From JBGPYM01 sp041493205 (GTDB lineage: Bacteria; Bacteroidota; Ignavibacteria; UBA10030; UBA6906): a stretch of 20,515 bases of DNA. The notes under the pieces are model-generated. The model saw only the letters and a program-made list of their open reading frames with translations, did not search any database and was not told the DNA's origin. Numbering within the stretch: position 1 is the stretch's first letter; each line of letters opens with the position of its first letter. The DNA lies in the NCBI GenBank assembly GCA_041493205.1, contig JBGPYM010000024.1, positions 1-20,515 on the forward strand, written 5' to 3'. Shown piece by piece: positions 6,692 through 13,767 of this stretch. The position numbers and the translations under genes were made by a program.

Positions 6692-7321
6692 TTACTTGGA
6701 GTACAGTTCGACGATGAGCTGTTCATCGGCATTCAACGGGATATCGGCCCGTTCCGGCACGTTCAGGAATGTACCGACCATGGCGGCCTTGTCAAGGCTC
6801 AGCCACGGGAGCATTGCGGTATCCTTCATACGTTTCATGGAAGCGTGGAGCACTTCGAGTTTCTTGCTTTTTTCCCGCACCTGGATCGTTTCGCCGGCGC
6901 GCATCAGATACGACGGGATATCGACCGGATGGTTGTTCACCAGGAAGTGGCCGTGATTGACGAGCTGCCGGGCGGCTTTGCGCGAGGGAGCCAGCCCGAG
7001 CCGGTAGACCACGTTGTCGAGGCGGCGCTCGAGCAGCTTGATAAGCGTCTCGCCGGTGCGCCCGGTCTGTTTCAGGGCGCGTTCAAACGTGTTCCGGAAC
7101 TGCGTCTCCTGGAGCCCGTACATCCGCCTGACTTTCTGCTTTTCGCGGAGCTGCACGCCGTATTCGGAAATCTTCGCGCGGCGGTTCTGCCCGTGCTGTC
7201 CAGGGGGGAATGCGCGGCGTTCCACCGGACATTTCTCGGTGAAGCACTTGGTTCCCTTCAGGAAGAGCTTCTGCCGCTCGCGCCTGCACAGCCTGCAACT
7301 CGCATCGGTATAACGTGCCAT
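6692..7321 (-). CDS. rpsD: 30S ribosomal protein S4 (zinc-binding form)
   Basis: S4 is a primary 16S rRNA binding protein that starts assembly of the 5' domain and helps line the mRNA entry channel. At 209 aa it has the usual length. The N-terminus carries four cysteines, C9, C12, C26 and C31, giving the zinc-containing C+ form. An S4-type RNA-binding domain lies at about 98-165 (RRLDNVVYRLGLAPSRKAAR, then LVNHGHFLVNNHPVDIPS). In other bacteria S4 represses its own operon by binding the leader; no matching pseudoknot is recognised here. It sits 39 nt after rpsK. Confidence 0.98.
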   Translation of the reverse strand: MARYTDASCRLCRRERQKLFLKGTKCFTEKCPVERRAFPPGQHGQNRRAKISEYGVQLREKQKVRRMYGLQETQFRNTFERALKQTGRTGETLIKLLERRLDNVVYRLGLAPSRKAARQLVNHGHFLVNNHPVDIPSYLMRAGETIQVREKSKKLEVLHASMKRMKDTAMLPWLSLDKAAMVGTFLNVPERADIPLNADEQLIVELYSK

Positions 7322-7360
7322 AGTCTCTCTTTCTTTTCAGTCTGCGATTGCCGTTGGACT

Positions 7361-7774
7361 CTACACTCTGCGCCGCTTCGGGGGGCGGCAGCCGTTATGC
7401 GGGATCGGCGTGACGTCCCTGATGCTGGAGATTTCCAGTCCGCTTGTCTGCAGCGCGCGGATGGCCGCCTCGCGGCCGGACCCCGGCCCTTTGACGAACA
7501 CCTCGACCTTCCGGAGCCCCAGATCGTGCGCCGCCTTCGCCGCGGCTTCGGCGGAGACCTGTGCGGCGAACGGGGTGTTTTTCCTCGATCCCTTGAATCC
7601 GTTCTTGCCGGCGGACGACCAGCTGATGGTGTTGCCATAGACGTCGGTGATGGTCACGATCACGTTGTTGAACGTGGCCTTGACGAACGCCTTGCCGCTG
7701 ACGTCCACCTGGATGCGTTTCTTCTTCTTGATCTGTTCTGCACCGGCTCCCGGTGCGGGGGTGGTTTTCGCCAC
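7361..7774 (-). CDS. rpsK: 30S ribosomal protein S11
   Basis: S11 binds the platform of the 30S subunit near the E-site codon. The 137-aa protein has the standard core (VSGKAFVKATFNNVIVTITD, 25-44) and the typical C-terminal motif DVTPIPHNGCRPPKRRRV. Its first 20 residues (MAKTTPAPGAGAEQIKKKKR) are somewhat longer and more Ala/Pro/Lys-rich than usual. The start codon is GTG, supported by GGAGG 6 nt upstream. A small inverted repeat lies in the 53-nt gap after rpsM. Confidence 0.98.
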   Translation of the reverse strand: MAKTTPAPGAGAEQIKKKKRIQVDVSGKAFVKATFNNVIVTITDVYGNTISWSSAGKNGFKGSRKNTPFAAQVSAEAAAKAAHDLGLRKVEVFVKGPGSGREAAIRALQTSGLEISSIRDVTPIPHNGCRPPKRRRV

Positions 7775-7809
7775 AGTATCCTCCAGACAATCGTATGAAA
7801 TGAGTACGC

Positions 7810-7823
7810 CTGCGCGTGCGCAG
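7810..7823 (-). other. Inverted repeat in the rpsM-rpsK gap
   Basis: CTGCG and CGCAG flank the four bases CACG, so the transcript could form a tight 5-bp GC hairpin just after the rpsM stop. There is no U-tract, so it does not look like a terminator. It could mark an mRNA processing or stability site, or be chance in GC-rich sequence. Confidence 0.3.
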
Positions 7824-7827
7824 ACCG

Positions 7828-8211
7828 TCAGGTCTTCGCGGCGACTTTCTTCTTTCCTGCGACGGTTTTCCGGCGTCCCTTGCGCGTGCGGGAATTGGTC
7901 CGTGTCCGCTGTCCCCGGACCGGGAGTCCCTTGCGGTGGCGGATGCCCCGGTAGCAGCCGATATCCATCAGCCGCTTGATGTTCATCTGGGTGTCGCTCC
8001 GCAGGGAGCCTTCGACCTTGTAGTCGGCGGTAATGATGCTGCGGATTTTTGCGACCTCGTCGTCATTGAGGTCGGCGATTTTCTTGTTGACGTCGACGCC
8101 CGCCTTCCCGAGGATTGCCCGGGCGGAGGTCCGCCCGATGCCAAAGATGTAGGTCAGGCCGACTTCAGCGCGCTTCTTTTTCGGCAGATCGATACCCGCA
8201 ATACGAGCCAA
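7828..8211 (-). CDS. rpsM: 30S ribosomal protein S13
   Basis: S13 sits in the 30S head, forms bridges to the 50S subunit and contacts P-site tRNA through its basic tail. The 127-aa sequence is canonical: MARIAGIDLPKKKRAEVGLT at the start, an IFGIGRTSA helix-turn, then DIGCYRGIRHRKGLPVRGQR and a Lys/Arg-rich end. The start codon is TTG, supported by AAGGAGG 7 nt upstream and by alignment with the family start. It opens the alpha-operon part, 15 nt after rpmJ. Confidence 0.98.
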   Translation of the reverse strand: MARIAGIDLPKKKRAEVGLTYIFGIGRTSARAILGKAGVDVNKKIADLNDDEVAKIRSIITADYKVEGSLRSDTQMNIKRLMDIGCYRGIRHRKGLPVRGQRTRTNSRTRKGRRKTVAGKKKVAAKT

Positions 8212-8226
8212 ACGGATGCCTCCTTT

Positions 8227-8340
8227 TTAACCCTGACGCTGTTTATGTTTCGGATTCTTGCAGATCACGCGGACGACACCCTTGCGCCGTATGATTTTGC
8301 AGTTGATGCAGATTTTCTTGACCGATGACCGTACTTTCAT
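8227..8340 (-). CDS. rpmJ: 50S ribosomal protein L36 (zinc-binding form)
   Basis: This 37-aa gene starts MKVRSSVKKICINCK and ends PKHKQRQG. L36 stabilises 23S rRNA domains near the peptidyl-transferase and GTPase regions. The zinc ligands C11, C14, C27 and H32 are all present, so it is the C+ form. It occupies its usual place between infA (13-nt gap) and rpsM (15-nt gap). Its size hides it from length-based gene callers, but the whole sequence is diagnostic. Confidence 0.97.
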   Translation of the reverse strand: MKVRSSVKKICINCKIIRRKGVVRVICKNPKHKQRQG

Positions 8341-8353
8341 GATACCCGCCCCG

Positions 8354-8572
8354 TCATTTATACCTGTAGGTGATCCGCCCCTTGGAGAGGTCATACGGCG
8401 AGAGTTCCACCGTCACTTTGTCCCCCACCAGGATCTTGATGAAATTCATCCTCATCTTCCCCGAGATATGGGCCAGCACGTTATGCCCGCCCTCAAGGCT
8501 GACCTTGAACATCGCATTGGGCAGCGTCTCGGTGATGACGCCATCGACCTTAATCGGACCCTGTTTTGCCAT
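8354..8572 (-). CDS. infA: Translation initiation factor IF-1
   Basis: IF-1 occupies the 30S A site during initiation and helps IF2 and IF3 select the initiator tRNA. The 72-aa protein is one S1-type OB fold of the standard length, with GVITETLPNAMFKVSLEGG (11-29), AHISGKMRMNFIKILVGD (34-51) and the ending DLSKGRITYRYK. It lies between map and rpmJ, as in most Bacteroidota and Chlorobi. Confidence 0.98.
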   Translation of the reverse strand: MAKQGPIKVDGVITETLPNAMFKVSLEGGHNVLAHISGKMRMNFIKILVGDKVTVELSPYDLSKGRITYRYK

Positions 8573-8584
8573 AGTCGGAACCGT

Positions 8585-9349
8585 TTACTTCGTGAGGATT
8601 TCGGCCTCACCCGCCGTTACGACGATCGTGTGTTCGAAATGCGCCGACGGCCTGCCGTCCGCCGTGCGGACGGTCCACCCGTCGTCTTCCATCCTCACAC
8701 GGCCGGTGCCCGCATTGACCATCGGCTCGATTGCCAGGGTCATTCCCTCCTTCAGCACGACTCCCGTTCCCGCCTCCCCGAAGTTGGGGACCGACGGTTC
8801 CTCGTGCAGGTTCCGGCCGATGCCATGGCCGACGAGGTCCCGCACCACCGCGAACCCCGCCTCTTCCACATGCCGCTGGACGGCCGCCGAGACATCATGC
8901 AGATGGTTTCCTGCCCGCGCCTCCGCGATGCCTTTGAGCAGCGACTCCTCGGTCACGCGCAGCAGGCGGAGTTTCTCTTCCGACACCCGCCCCACGGGAT
9001 AGGTCCGTGCGCCGTCCCCGTAGTATCCTTCTTTCTTGACGCCGACGTCGACCGACACCACCTGTCCCTCCTCGATCGTCCGGCCGTCCGGAATGCCATG
9101 CACGACGACGTCGTCGATCGACACGCAGAGGGTACCCGGAAACAGGTTGGTCCTGTCGTGTCCGTATCCTTTGAAGGCCGGCACACCGCCCCGCGAGCGG
9201 ATGTACTCCTCGGCGATGGCATCCAGGTCCCGGCTCTTCGTCCCCGGCGTGACGCGCGGACCGAGCAGCGCCAGCACCTCTGCGACGATCCGGCAGCTTT
9301 CCTTGATGAGCCCGATCTCGCGCCGCGATTTGATGTGGACTTTTGCCAT
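8585..9349 (-). CDS. map: Type I methionine aminopeptidase
   Basis: This enzyme removes the initiator Met from new proteins in the cytosol. The 254-aa product is a type I enzyme without N-terminal extension. All five metal ligands of the pita-bread fold are visible: D101, D112, H175, E208 and E239, together with the conserved H84. It follows secY by 9 nt and precedes infA by 12 nt. There is no adk gene between secY and map, unlike many Firmicutes. Confidence 0.97.
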   Translation of the reverse strand: MAKVHIKSRREIGLIKESCRIVAEVLALLGPRVTPGTKSRDLDAIAEEYIRSRGGVPAFKGYGHDRTNLFPGTLCVSIDDVVVHGIPDGRTIEEGQVVSVDVGVKKEGYYGDGARTYPVGRVSEEKLRLLRVTEESLLKGIAEARAGNHLHDVSAAVQRHVEEAGFAVVRDLVGHGIGRNLHEEPSVPNFGEAGTGVVLKEGMTLAIEPMVNAGTGRVRMEDDGWTVRTADGRPSAHFEHTIVVTAGEAEILTK

Positions 9350-9358
9350 GGCGGACGC

Positions 9359-10684
9359 CTACCGCATCCGGCCCTTCATCTTCCCCGACTTCATGAACCC
9401 GTCATAGTGCCGCATGAGCAGGTGGGATTCCACCTGTTGCAGCGTATCAAGCGCGACGCCGACCATGATCAGCAGGCTGGTGCCGCCGAAAAACTGGGCG
9501 AACGACGCCGTCACGCCGAACCGTGACACGAATGCCGGGAGGATCGCAATGATCGCAAGGAAGATCGATCCCGGCAGCGTGATGCGCGTCAGGATATTGT
9601 CGATGAAATCCGACGTATGCTTGCCCGGACGGATACCGGGGATGAACCCGCCCTGCTTCTGCATGTTTTCGGACACGTCTTTCGGGTTGAATGCGATTGC
9701 CGTATAAAAGTAGGTGAAGAACACGATCATGAGCCCGTAGAAAAACGAGTACGTAAACGAGGTGTACTGGAAATACCCCGACAGGCTCTGCATGAACTCG
9801 CTTTCCGGAAAGAACGTCAGGATCGTGCTCGGGATGAACATGATCGACTGCGCAAAGATGATCGGCATGACCCCCGCGGTGTTGACGCGCAGGGGAATGT
9901 ACTGCGTCACGCCTCCGTACACCTTCCGGCCGACGACCCGCTTTGCATACTGCACGGGGATGCGGCGCGTCCCCTGCGTCACGAGGACGACGCCCGCGAC
10001 GATTGCGACCATGACCGCAAGGATGATCAGGCCGATAATCAGATTCTGGCTTACGCGGAACTGATCGACGATCGAGTGCGGGAAGCGGGCGATGATGCCG
10101 ATAAAGATGATCAGCGAGATGCCGTTGCCGATCCCCCGCTCGGTGATCTGCTCCCCGAGCCACATCATGAACATGGTGCCGGTCGCCAGGAACAGGACGG
10201 TGCTCACCGTAAAGCCGATGCCCTGTATTTCCACGGGGACAATCGGGAGCCCCTCGATGCTCAGGCTGGTGAGGCGGACGCTCACGCCCCACCCCTGCAG
10301 CGCCGCAACAAGCACAGTGCCGTACCGCGTGAGCTGATTCAGTTTCTTCCGTCCCTCCTCGCCCTCCTTGGAGAGCTTCTGGAAGTACGGGACCACCGCC
10401 CCCAGCAGCTGCAGGATGATGGACGAACTGATATACGGCATGATGCCGAGGGCAAAGATCGCCGCATTCTTGAACGCGCCTCCCACGAACAGGTCATAGA
10501 GACCGAAGAGCGTGTTGGCGGCCTGGTTCGCTTCCGCCCGTGCCAGCAGTGATCCGTCCACGCCCGGGAGCGTGACATGCGCGCCGAGGCGCACGACGAT
10601 CAGGAGGGCGGCGGTGAACAGCAGCCGCGCGCGGAGCTCCTGGATTTTAAAAACGTTGCGAAAACTCTCGCCGAGCTTAGCCAT
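9359..10684 (-). CDS. secY: Protein translocase subunit SecY
   Basis: SecY forms the protein-conducting channel in the inner membrane with SecE and SecG. The 441-aa protein has the expected pattern of about ten hydrophobic segments. It includes the plug and TM2 region near residues 60-95 (IFALGIMPYISSSIILQ), the TM4-5 region with GEQITERGIGNGISLIIF, and the cytoplasmic loop carrying NPKDVSENMQKQGGFIPGIR. The ATG overlaps the rplO stop by 8 nt (ATGGCTAA), which couples its translation to the ribosomal genes. Confidence 0.98.
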   Translation of the reverse strand: MAKLGESFRNVFKIQELRARLLFTAALLIVVRLGAHVTLPGVDGSLLARAEANQAANTLFGLYDLFVGGAFKNAAIFALGIMPYISSSIILQLLGAVVPYFQKLSKEGEEGRKKLNQLTRYGTVLVAALQGWGVSVRLTSLSIEGLPIVPVEIQGIGFTVSTVLFLATGTMFMMWLGEQITERGIGNGISLIIFIGIIARFPHSIVDQFRVSQNLIIGLIILAVMVAIVAGVVLVTQGTRRIPVQYAKRVVGRKVYGGVTQYIPLRVNTAGVMPIIFAQSIMFIPSTILTFFPESEFMQSLSGYFQYTSFTYSFFYGLMIVFFTYFYTAIAFNPKDVSENMQKQGGFIPGIRPGKHTSDFIDNILTRITLPGSIFLAIIAILPAFVSRFGVTASFAQFFGGTSLLIMVGVALDTLQQVESHLLMRHYDGFMKSGKMKGRMR

Positions 10685-11165
10685 TCGTTTTGGAGGTTGA
10701 GCTGATCGTTTGCGCTTTCCCGCCCGCCGTTTCGATTTTCTGCAGGGCGGACTTGCTGAACGCGTGCGCGGCGATATCGAGTTTTGCCTTCAGCTCGCCG
10801 GTGCCGAGCACCTTGACCGGAGCGTTCGCCTTCTTCACGACGCCGATCCGTGCGAGGACTTCCGGCGTCACTGTCGCCCCGCCGATCTTCCCCTCCGTCG
10901 CCAGCTTCTGGAGCGTATCGCAATTGACCACCTGGTACTCGACGCGGAACGGACTGTGGAATCCGCGCTTCGGGAGGCGCCGGACGAGCGGCATCTGGCC
11001 GCCTTCGAACCATGCGCGGTACCGTGTTCCCGACCGTGACCCTGCGCCTTTATGGCCGCGCGTTGAGGTGCCGCCGCGGCCGGAACCCTGTCCGCGGCCG
11101 ATCCGCTTGCGGTTTTTCCGCGACCCTTCCGCGGGCGTCAGGTTGCTGAGAATGTCTTTTGCCAT
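10677..11165 (-). CDS. rplO: 50S ribosomal protein L15
   Basis: L15 is a mid-to-late assembly protein of the 50S subunit whose extended N-terminus winds through 23S rRNA. The 162-aa product begins MAKDILSNLTPAEGSRKNRK and then has the Gly/Arg-rich stretch GRGQGSGRGGTSTRGHKG. This is followed by FEGGQMPLVRRLPKRGF and a globular L15e/L18e-like domain. The frame is open 15 codons further upstream to 11210, but that would overlap rpmD and lacks family similarity, so 11165 is preferred. Confidence 0.96.
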   Translation of the reverse strand: MAKDILSNLTPAEGSRKNRKRIGRGQGSGRGGTSTRGHKGAGSRSGTRYRAWFEGGQMPLVRRLPKRGFHSPFRVEYQVVNCDTLQKLATEGKIGGATVTPEVLARIGVVKKANAPVKVLGTGELKAKLDIAAHAFSKSALQKIETAGGKAQTISSTSKTNG

Positions 11166-11190
11166 GGGAGACCCTGATGACTGAATCGCG

Positions 11191-11376
11191 TTAAGGAACC
11201 TCTTCGACACGCACGAGGTGGATGACCTTGCGGATCATCCCACGGATCTGGGGTGTGTCGTTCTTGACAACGGTGTAATTCGGACGGCCGAGCCCCAGCG
11301 CAAGGATCGTGCGCTTCTGCGGCTCGATCTGGTCGATGATGCTCCGCACCTGTGTGATCTTGATTTTCTTTGCCAT
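11191..11376 (-). CDS. rpmD: 50S ribosomal protein L30
   Basis: This 61-aa protein has the short bacterial L30 form. It starts KIKITQVRSIIDQ and carries the signature TILALGLGRPNYTVVKND, followed by IRGMIRKVIHLVRVEE. L30 is a small ferredoxin-like protein on the 50S surface near helix 38 of 23S rRNA. It is positioned between rpsE (15-nt gap) and rplO (25-nt gap), the standard spc order. Confidence 0.97.
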   Translation of the reverse strand: MAKKIKITQVRSIIDQIEPQKRTILALGLGRPNYTVVKNDTPQIRGMIRKVIHLVRVEEVP

Positions 11377-11391
11377 GGCCGTACGCTCGTG

Positions 11392-11913
11392 CTAGTGTGA
11401 CACGGGAGCCGCCGCGGCTCCGAACAATTCCGGCAGTTCAATCCCACGGCGCGACGCCATGGTCCTGGCATCCACCAGGCTCAGCAGCGCCGCCATGGTG
11501 GCCTTGACCGCATTGTGGGGGTTGGAGGACCCCATGGACTTGGTGAGCACGTCATGGACGCCCGCCGATTCGAGCACGGCGCGGACGCCGCCGCCGGCGA
11601 TGAGCCCCGTGCCGGGGGACGCCGGTTTGAGCATAACGCGGCCGGCGCCGAATTTGCCGATGACCGGGTGCGGAATTGTCCCGTTGACAATCGGCACCCG
11701 CACGACGTTTTTCTTCGCATCGTCGACCCCTTTGGAGATGGCGTCGGCGACCTCATTGGCCTTGCCGAGCCCGATCCCCACGTGGCCTTTGCCGTCTCCC
11801 ACCACGACGATCGCGTTAAAGCTGAACCGCCGGCCGCCCTTGACCACTTTGGCCACCCGGTTGATGTGCACGAGCCGGTCTTTGAGCTCGAGTTCACTTG
11901 CCTTGATTCGTGC
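11392..11913 (-). CDS. rpsE: 30S ribosomal protein S5
   Basis: S5 sits at the back of the 30S subunit, contributes to mRNA unwinding at the entry channel and influences decoding fidelity. The 173-aa sequence has the N-terminal dsRBD-like domain (RVAKVVKGGRRFSFNAIVVV, GDGKGHVGIGLGKANEV) and the C-terminal S5 domain (PGTGLIAGGGVRAVLESAG, GSSNPHNAVKAT). The start is the GTG at 11913, with GAGGG 6 nt upstream and a family-like ARIKASELELKDR. An earlier in-frame GTG at 11958 lies only 10 nt after the tRNA gene and lacks a spaced ribosome site. Its position after a tRNA gene is unusual. Confidence 0.96.
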   Translation of the reverse strand, partial: ARIKASELELKDRLVHINRVAKVVKGGRRFSFNAIVVVGDGKGHVGIGLGKANEVADAISKGVDDAKKNVVRVPIVNGTIPHPVIGKFGAGRVMLKPASPGTGLIAGGGVRAVLESAGVHDVLTKSMGSSNPHNAVKATMAALLSLVDARTMASRRGIELPELFGAAAAPVSH

Positions 11914-11968
11914 CACCCTGTACCCTCTTTTTCTCGTGAGAAGACTGTTCCAATTCACTCCTGCCGTG

Positions 11969-12039
11969 CTGTCGGGAGAGGAGTCGAACCTCTACTAGCG
12001 GCTCCAAAGGCCGCTGTCCTGCCATTAGACGACCCGACA
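11969..12039 (-). tRNA. tRNA-Gln (anticodon UUG)
   Basis: The minus strand folds into a complete cloverleaf of 71 nt. The acceptor stem is TGTCGGG with CCCGACA, the D arm GTCTAATGGCAGGAC, and the anticodon arm GCGGC-CTTTGGA-GCCGC with anticodon TTG (34-36). The variable loop is TAGT, and the T arm AGAGG-TTCGACT-CCTCT has discriminator G. The 3' CCA is not encoded. U1-A72 and anticodon UUG fit a glutamine tRNA. It lies between rplR (34-nt gap) and rpsE (55-nt gap) on the same strand, so it is probably cut out of the ribosomal-protein transcript by RNase P and 3' processing enzymes. Confidence 0.97.
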
Positions 12040-12073
12040 ATTGTACGCGCGGACCGTTGCGGCGGAGGACGAT

Positions 12074-12442
12074 TCAGAACTTCAGGCCGCCCTCCCGCGC
12101 TCCGTCGGCCACCGCCTTGACCACGCCGTGGTAGAGGTAGCCGTTCCGGTCGAAGACCACCTGCGTGATTTTTTTCTCCAGCGCCTGCTGTGCGGCGAGT
12201 TTGCCGACCAGTTTCGCCTTCGCGGTCTGCCCTTTCAGATCCTTGAATTGATCGCGCACGAGCTTCGAGAGATTGGACACCGAGACGATGGTCGCCCCGT
12301 GCGCGTCATCGATGATCTGCGCATAGACATTCCGGAGGCTTTTGAAGACCGTCAGCCGCGGCCGCTCGGGCGTGCCCGTGATGCGGATGCGGATATGGTG
12401 CTTCAGCCGGTTGCGGTGTTCGAATTTGCGTTTCGTAATCAT
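12074..12442 (-). CDS. rplR: 50S ribosomal protein L18
   Basis: L18 binds 5S rRNA with L5 and L25 in the central protuberance. The 122-aa product is canonical: KFEHRNRLKHHIRIRITGTP at the start, RPRLTVFKSLRNVYAQIIDD in the middle, and the ending YHGVVKAVADGAREGGLKF. Length and position after rplF (26-nt gap) are normal; the next gene on the transcript is a tRNA rather than rpsE. Confidence 0.98.
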   Translation of the reverse strand: MITKRKFEHRNRLKHHIRIRITGTPERPRLTVFKSLRNVYAQIIDDAHGATIVSVSNLSKLVRDQFKDLKGQTAKAKLVGKLAAQQALEKKITQVVFDRNGYLYHGVVKAVADGAREGGLKF

Positions 12443-12468
12443 TGCGACTGATTCCGGAGTGAGAGACG

Positions 12469-13023
12469 TTAGACCTTGGCGCCGCTGGCGGCCGCAGCCT
12501 TGCCTGCCTTGCGGCGGATGTACTCGCCTTCGTATTTGATTCCCTTGCCTTTGTACGGTTCCGGGGGCCGGAACGAACGGATTTTCGCCGCCACCTGGCC
12601 GACCAGCGCGCGGTCGATGCCGCTGATGGTGATGTTCGTCTGCGCCGGCGTTTCAATCTTGATCCCTTCGGGCGGGACGAAGAGGATCGGGTGCGAGAAG
12701 CCGAGCATGAGCTGCAGTTTCTTCCCTTTCAGCTCGGCGCGGTACCCGACGCCGACCAGCTCGAGCTTCCTGACGTACCCCTCGGTGACGCCCCGCACCA
12801 TGTTGGCGAGCAGCGCACGCCAGAGGCCGTGGAGCGCGCGGTGTTCTTTCAGGTCTGTGGAGCGTCCCAGGGCGATGGTATTCCCCTTGATTTCCACGCC
12901 GATGGCGGGATGGACCGCCGCCGCGAGTTCTCCGCGGGGTCCCGTCACGGTGATGTTCTGCCCGTCTTTCCGGACCTTGACCCCTGTGGTGACGGGTATG
13001 GGTTTTCTGCCGATTCGTGACAC
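12469..13023 (-). CDS. rplF: 50S ribosomal protein L6
   Basis: L6 lies near the sarcin-ricin loop at the factor-binding site of the 50S subunit. The 184-aa protein has the two tandem L6 domains. Landmarks are MSRIGRKPIPVTTGVKV at the start, GVTEGYVRKLELVGVGYRAE at about 79-98, the signature PEPYKGKGIKYEGEYIRRKAG near the end, and a short Ala/Lys tail. The start codon is GTG with GGAG 8 nt upstream. It lies between rpsH and rplR. Confidence 0.98.
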   Translation of the reverse strand: MSRIGRKPIPVTTGVKVRKDGQNITVTGPRGELAAAVHPAIGVEIKGNTIALGRSTDLKEHRALHGLWRALLANMVRGVTEGYVRKLELVGVGYRAELKGKKLQLMLGFSHPILFVPPEGIKIETPAQTNITISGIDRALVGQVAAKIRSFRPPEPYKGKGIKYEGEYIRRKAGKAAAASGAKV

Positions 13024-13039
13024 GATGGATTCTCCTCGA

Positions 13040-13429
13040 TTACCAGATCTCGCAAAGGACTTCGCCGCCGACCCTCGCCTCGCGCGCTTCCTTGTCGGTC
13101 ATCAGCCCCCGCGGGGTCGAGATGACCGCCATGCCGAGGCCGCCGAGGACGCGGGGGACCCTCTCCGCGTCGACATAGGACCTGAGTCCGGGCCTGCTGA
13201 CGCGCTGGAGGCCGCTGATCACCGGCTGGCCGTCATTATACTTCAGCTGGAGGCGCAGGACGCCCTGGGCTGTTTCCTTCACCTCCGTAAAACCGGCGAT
13301 GAACTTCTTGGCGACCAGCAATTTGGTCAGCTCGCGCTTCAGGTTCGATGCCGGAATGTCGACCCGTTTGTGCTTTGCCTGGATGGCGTTGCGCAGCCGG
13401 GTGAGATAATCAGCGACGGGATCGGTCAT
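13040..13429 (-). CDS. rpsH: 30S ribosomal protein S8
   Basis: S8 is a primary 16S rRNA binding protein of the central domain and, in enterobacteria, the translational repressor of the spc operon. The 129-aa product starts MTDPVADYLTRLRNAIQAKH. It has the C-terminal signature GLGMAVISTPRGLMTDKEAR and ends EVLCEIW, so it is full length. Whether it represses here cannot be judged; no S8-site mimic was identified around rplE. Confidence 0.98.
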   Translation of the reverse strand: MTDPVADYLTRLRNAIQAKHKRVDIPASNLKRELTKLLVAKKFIAGFTEVKETAQGVLRLQLKYNDGQPVISGLQRVSRPGLRSYVDAERVPRVLGGLGMAVISTPRGLMTDKEAREARVGGEVLCEIW

Positions 13430-13477
13430 GGGGTTTCCACTCCTGCTTCTGACGGAACGACGTGTGCGTGCATGCGC

Positions 13478-13747
13478 TTACCAGCTTGCCTTGGTGACGC
13501 CGGGAATTTTCCCGTCGAGTGCCATTTCACGGAACGCGATGCGCGAGACGCCGAATTTGCGCATGTAGCTCCGCGGGCGCCCCGTGATCTTGCACCGGCT
13601 GTGCAGGCGGCTCGGGCTGCTGTTCCGCGGGAGCTTCTGCAGTCCCGCGTTATCGCCCTTCTCTTTCAATTCTTTCCTGATCGCCGCATACTTGGCGACG
13701 AGGCGTTCGCGCTTTGCCTGGCGCGCAATCGAGCTGGTTTTCGCCAT
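13478..13747 (-). CDS. rpsN: 30S ribosomal protein S14 (zinc-free form)
   Basis: S14 belongs to the 30S head near the decoding region. This is the 89-aa long form with only one cysteine, so it lacks the CxxC...CxxC zinc site of the 61-aa type. The diagnostic part is SRLHSRCKITGRPRSYMRKF followed by GVSRIAFREMALDGKIPGV and the usual KASW ending. The start ATG has AGGAG 9 nt upstream. It follows rplE, as expected. Confidence 0.98.
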   Translation of the reverse strand: MAKTSSIARQAKRERLVAKYAAIRKELKEKGDNAGLQKLPRNSSPSRLHSRCKITGRPRSYMRKFGVSRIAFREMALDGKIPGVTKASW

Positions 13748-13767
13748 ATCCCGGAACTCCTGTGGGT

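Noticed and set aside
5663..7798. A 711-codon open frame on the plus strand
   Set aside because: It lies antisense to rpoA, rpsD and rpsK, which are unmistakable. Its translation has no recognisable domain, and long antisense frames are expected in GC-rich coding DNA.
11166..11210. Upstream extension of rplO
   Set aside because: The extra 15 codons overlap rpmD, and the family start matches MAKDILSNL at 11165.
11914..11958. Upstream GTG start for rpsE
   Set aside because: It is only 10 nt after the tRNA gene with no correctly spaced ribosome site; the GTG at 11913 has one and matches the family.
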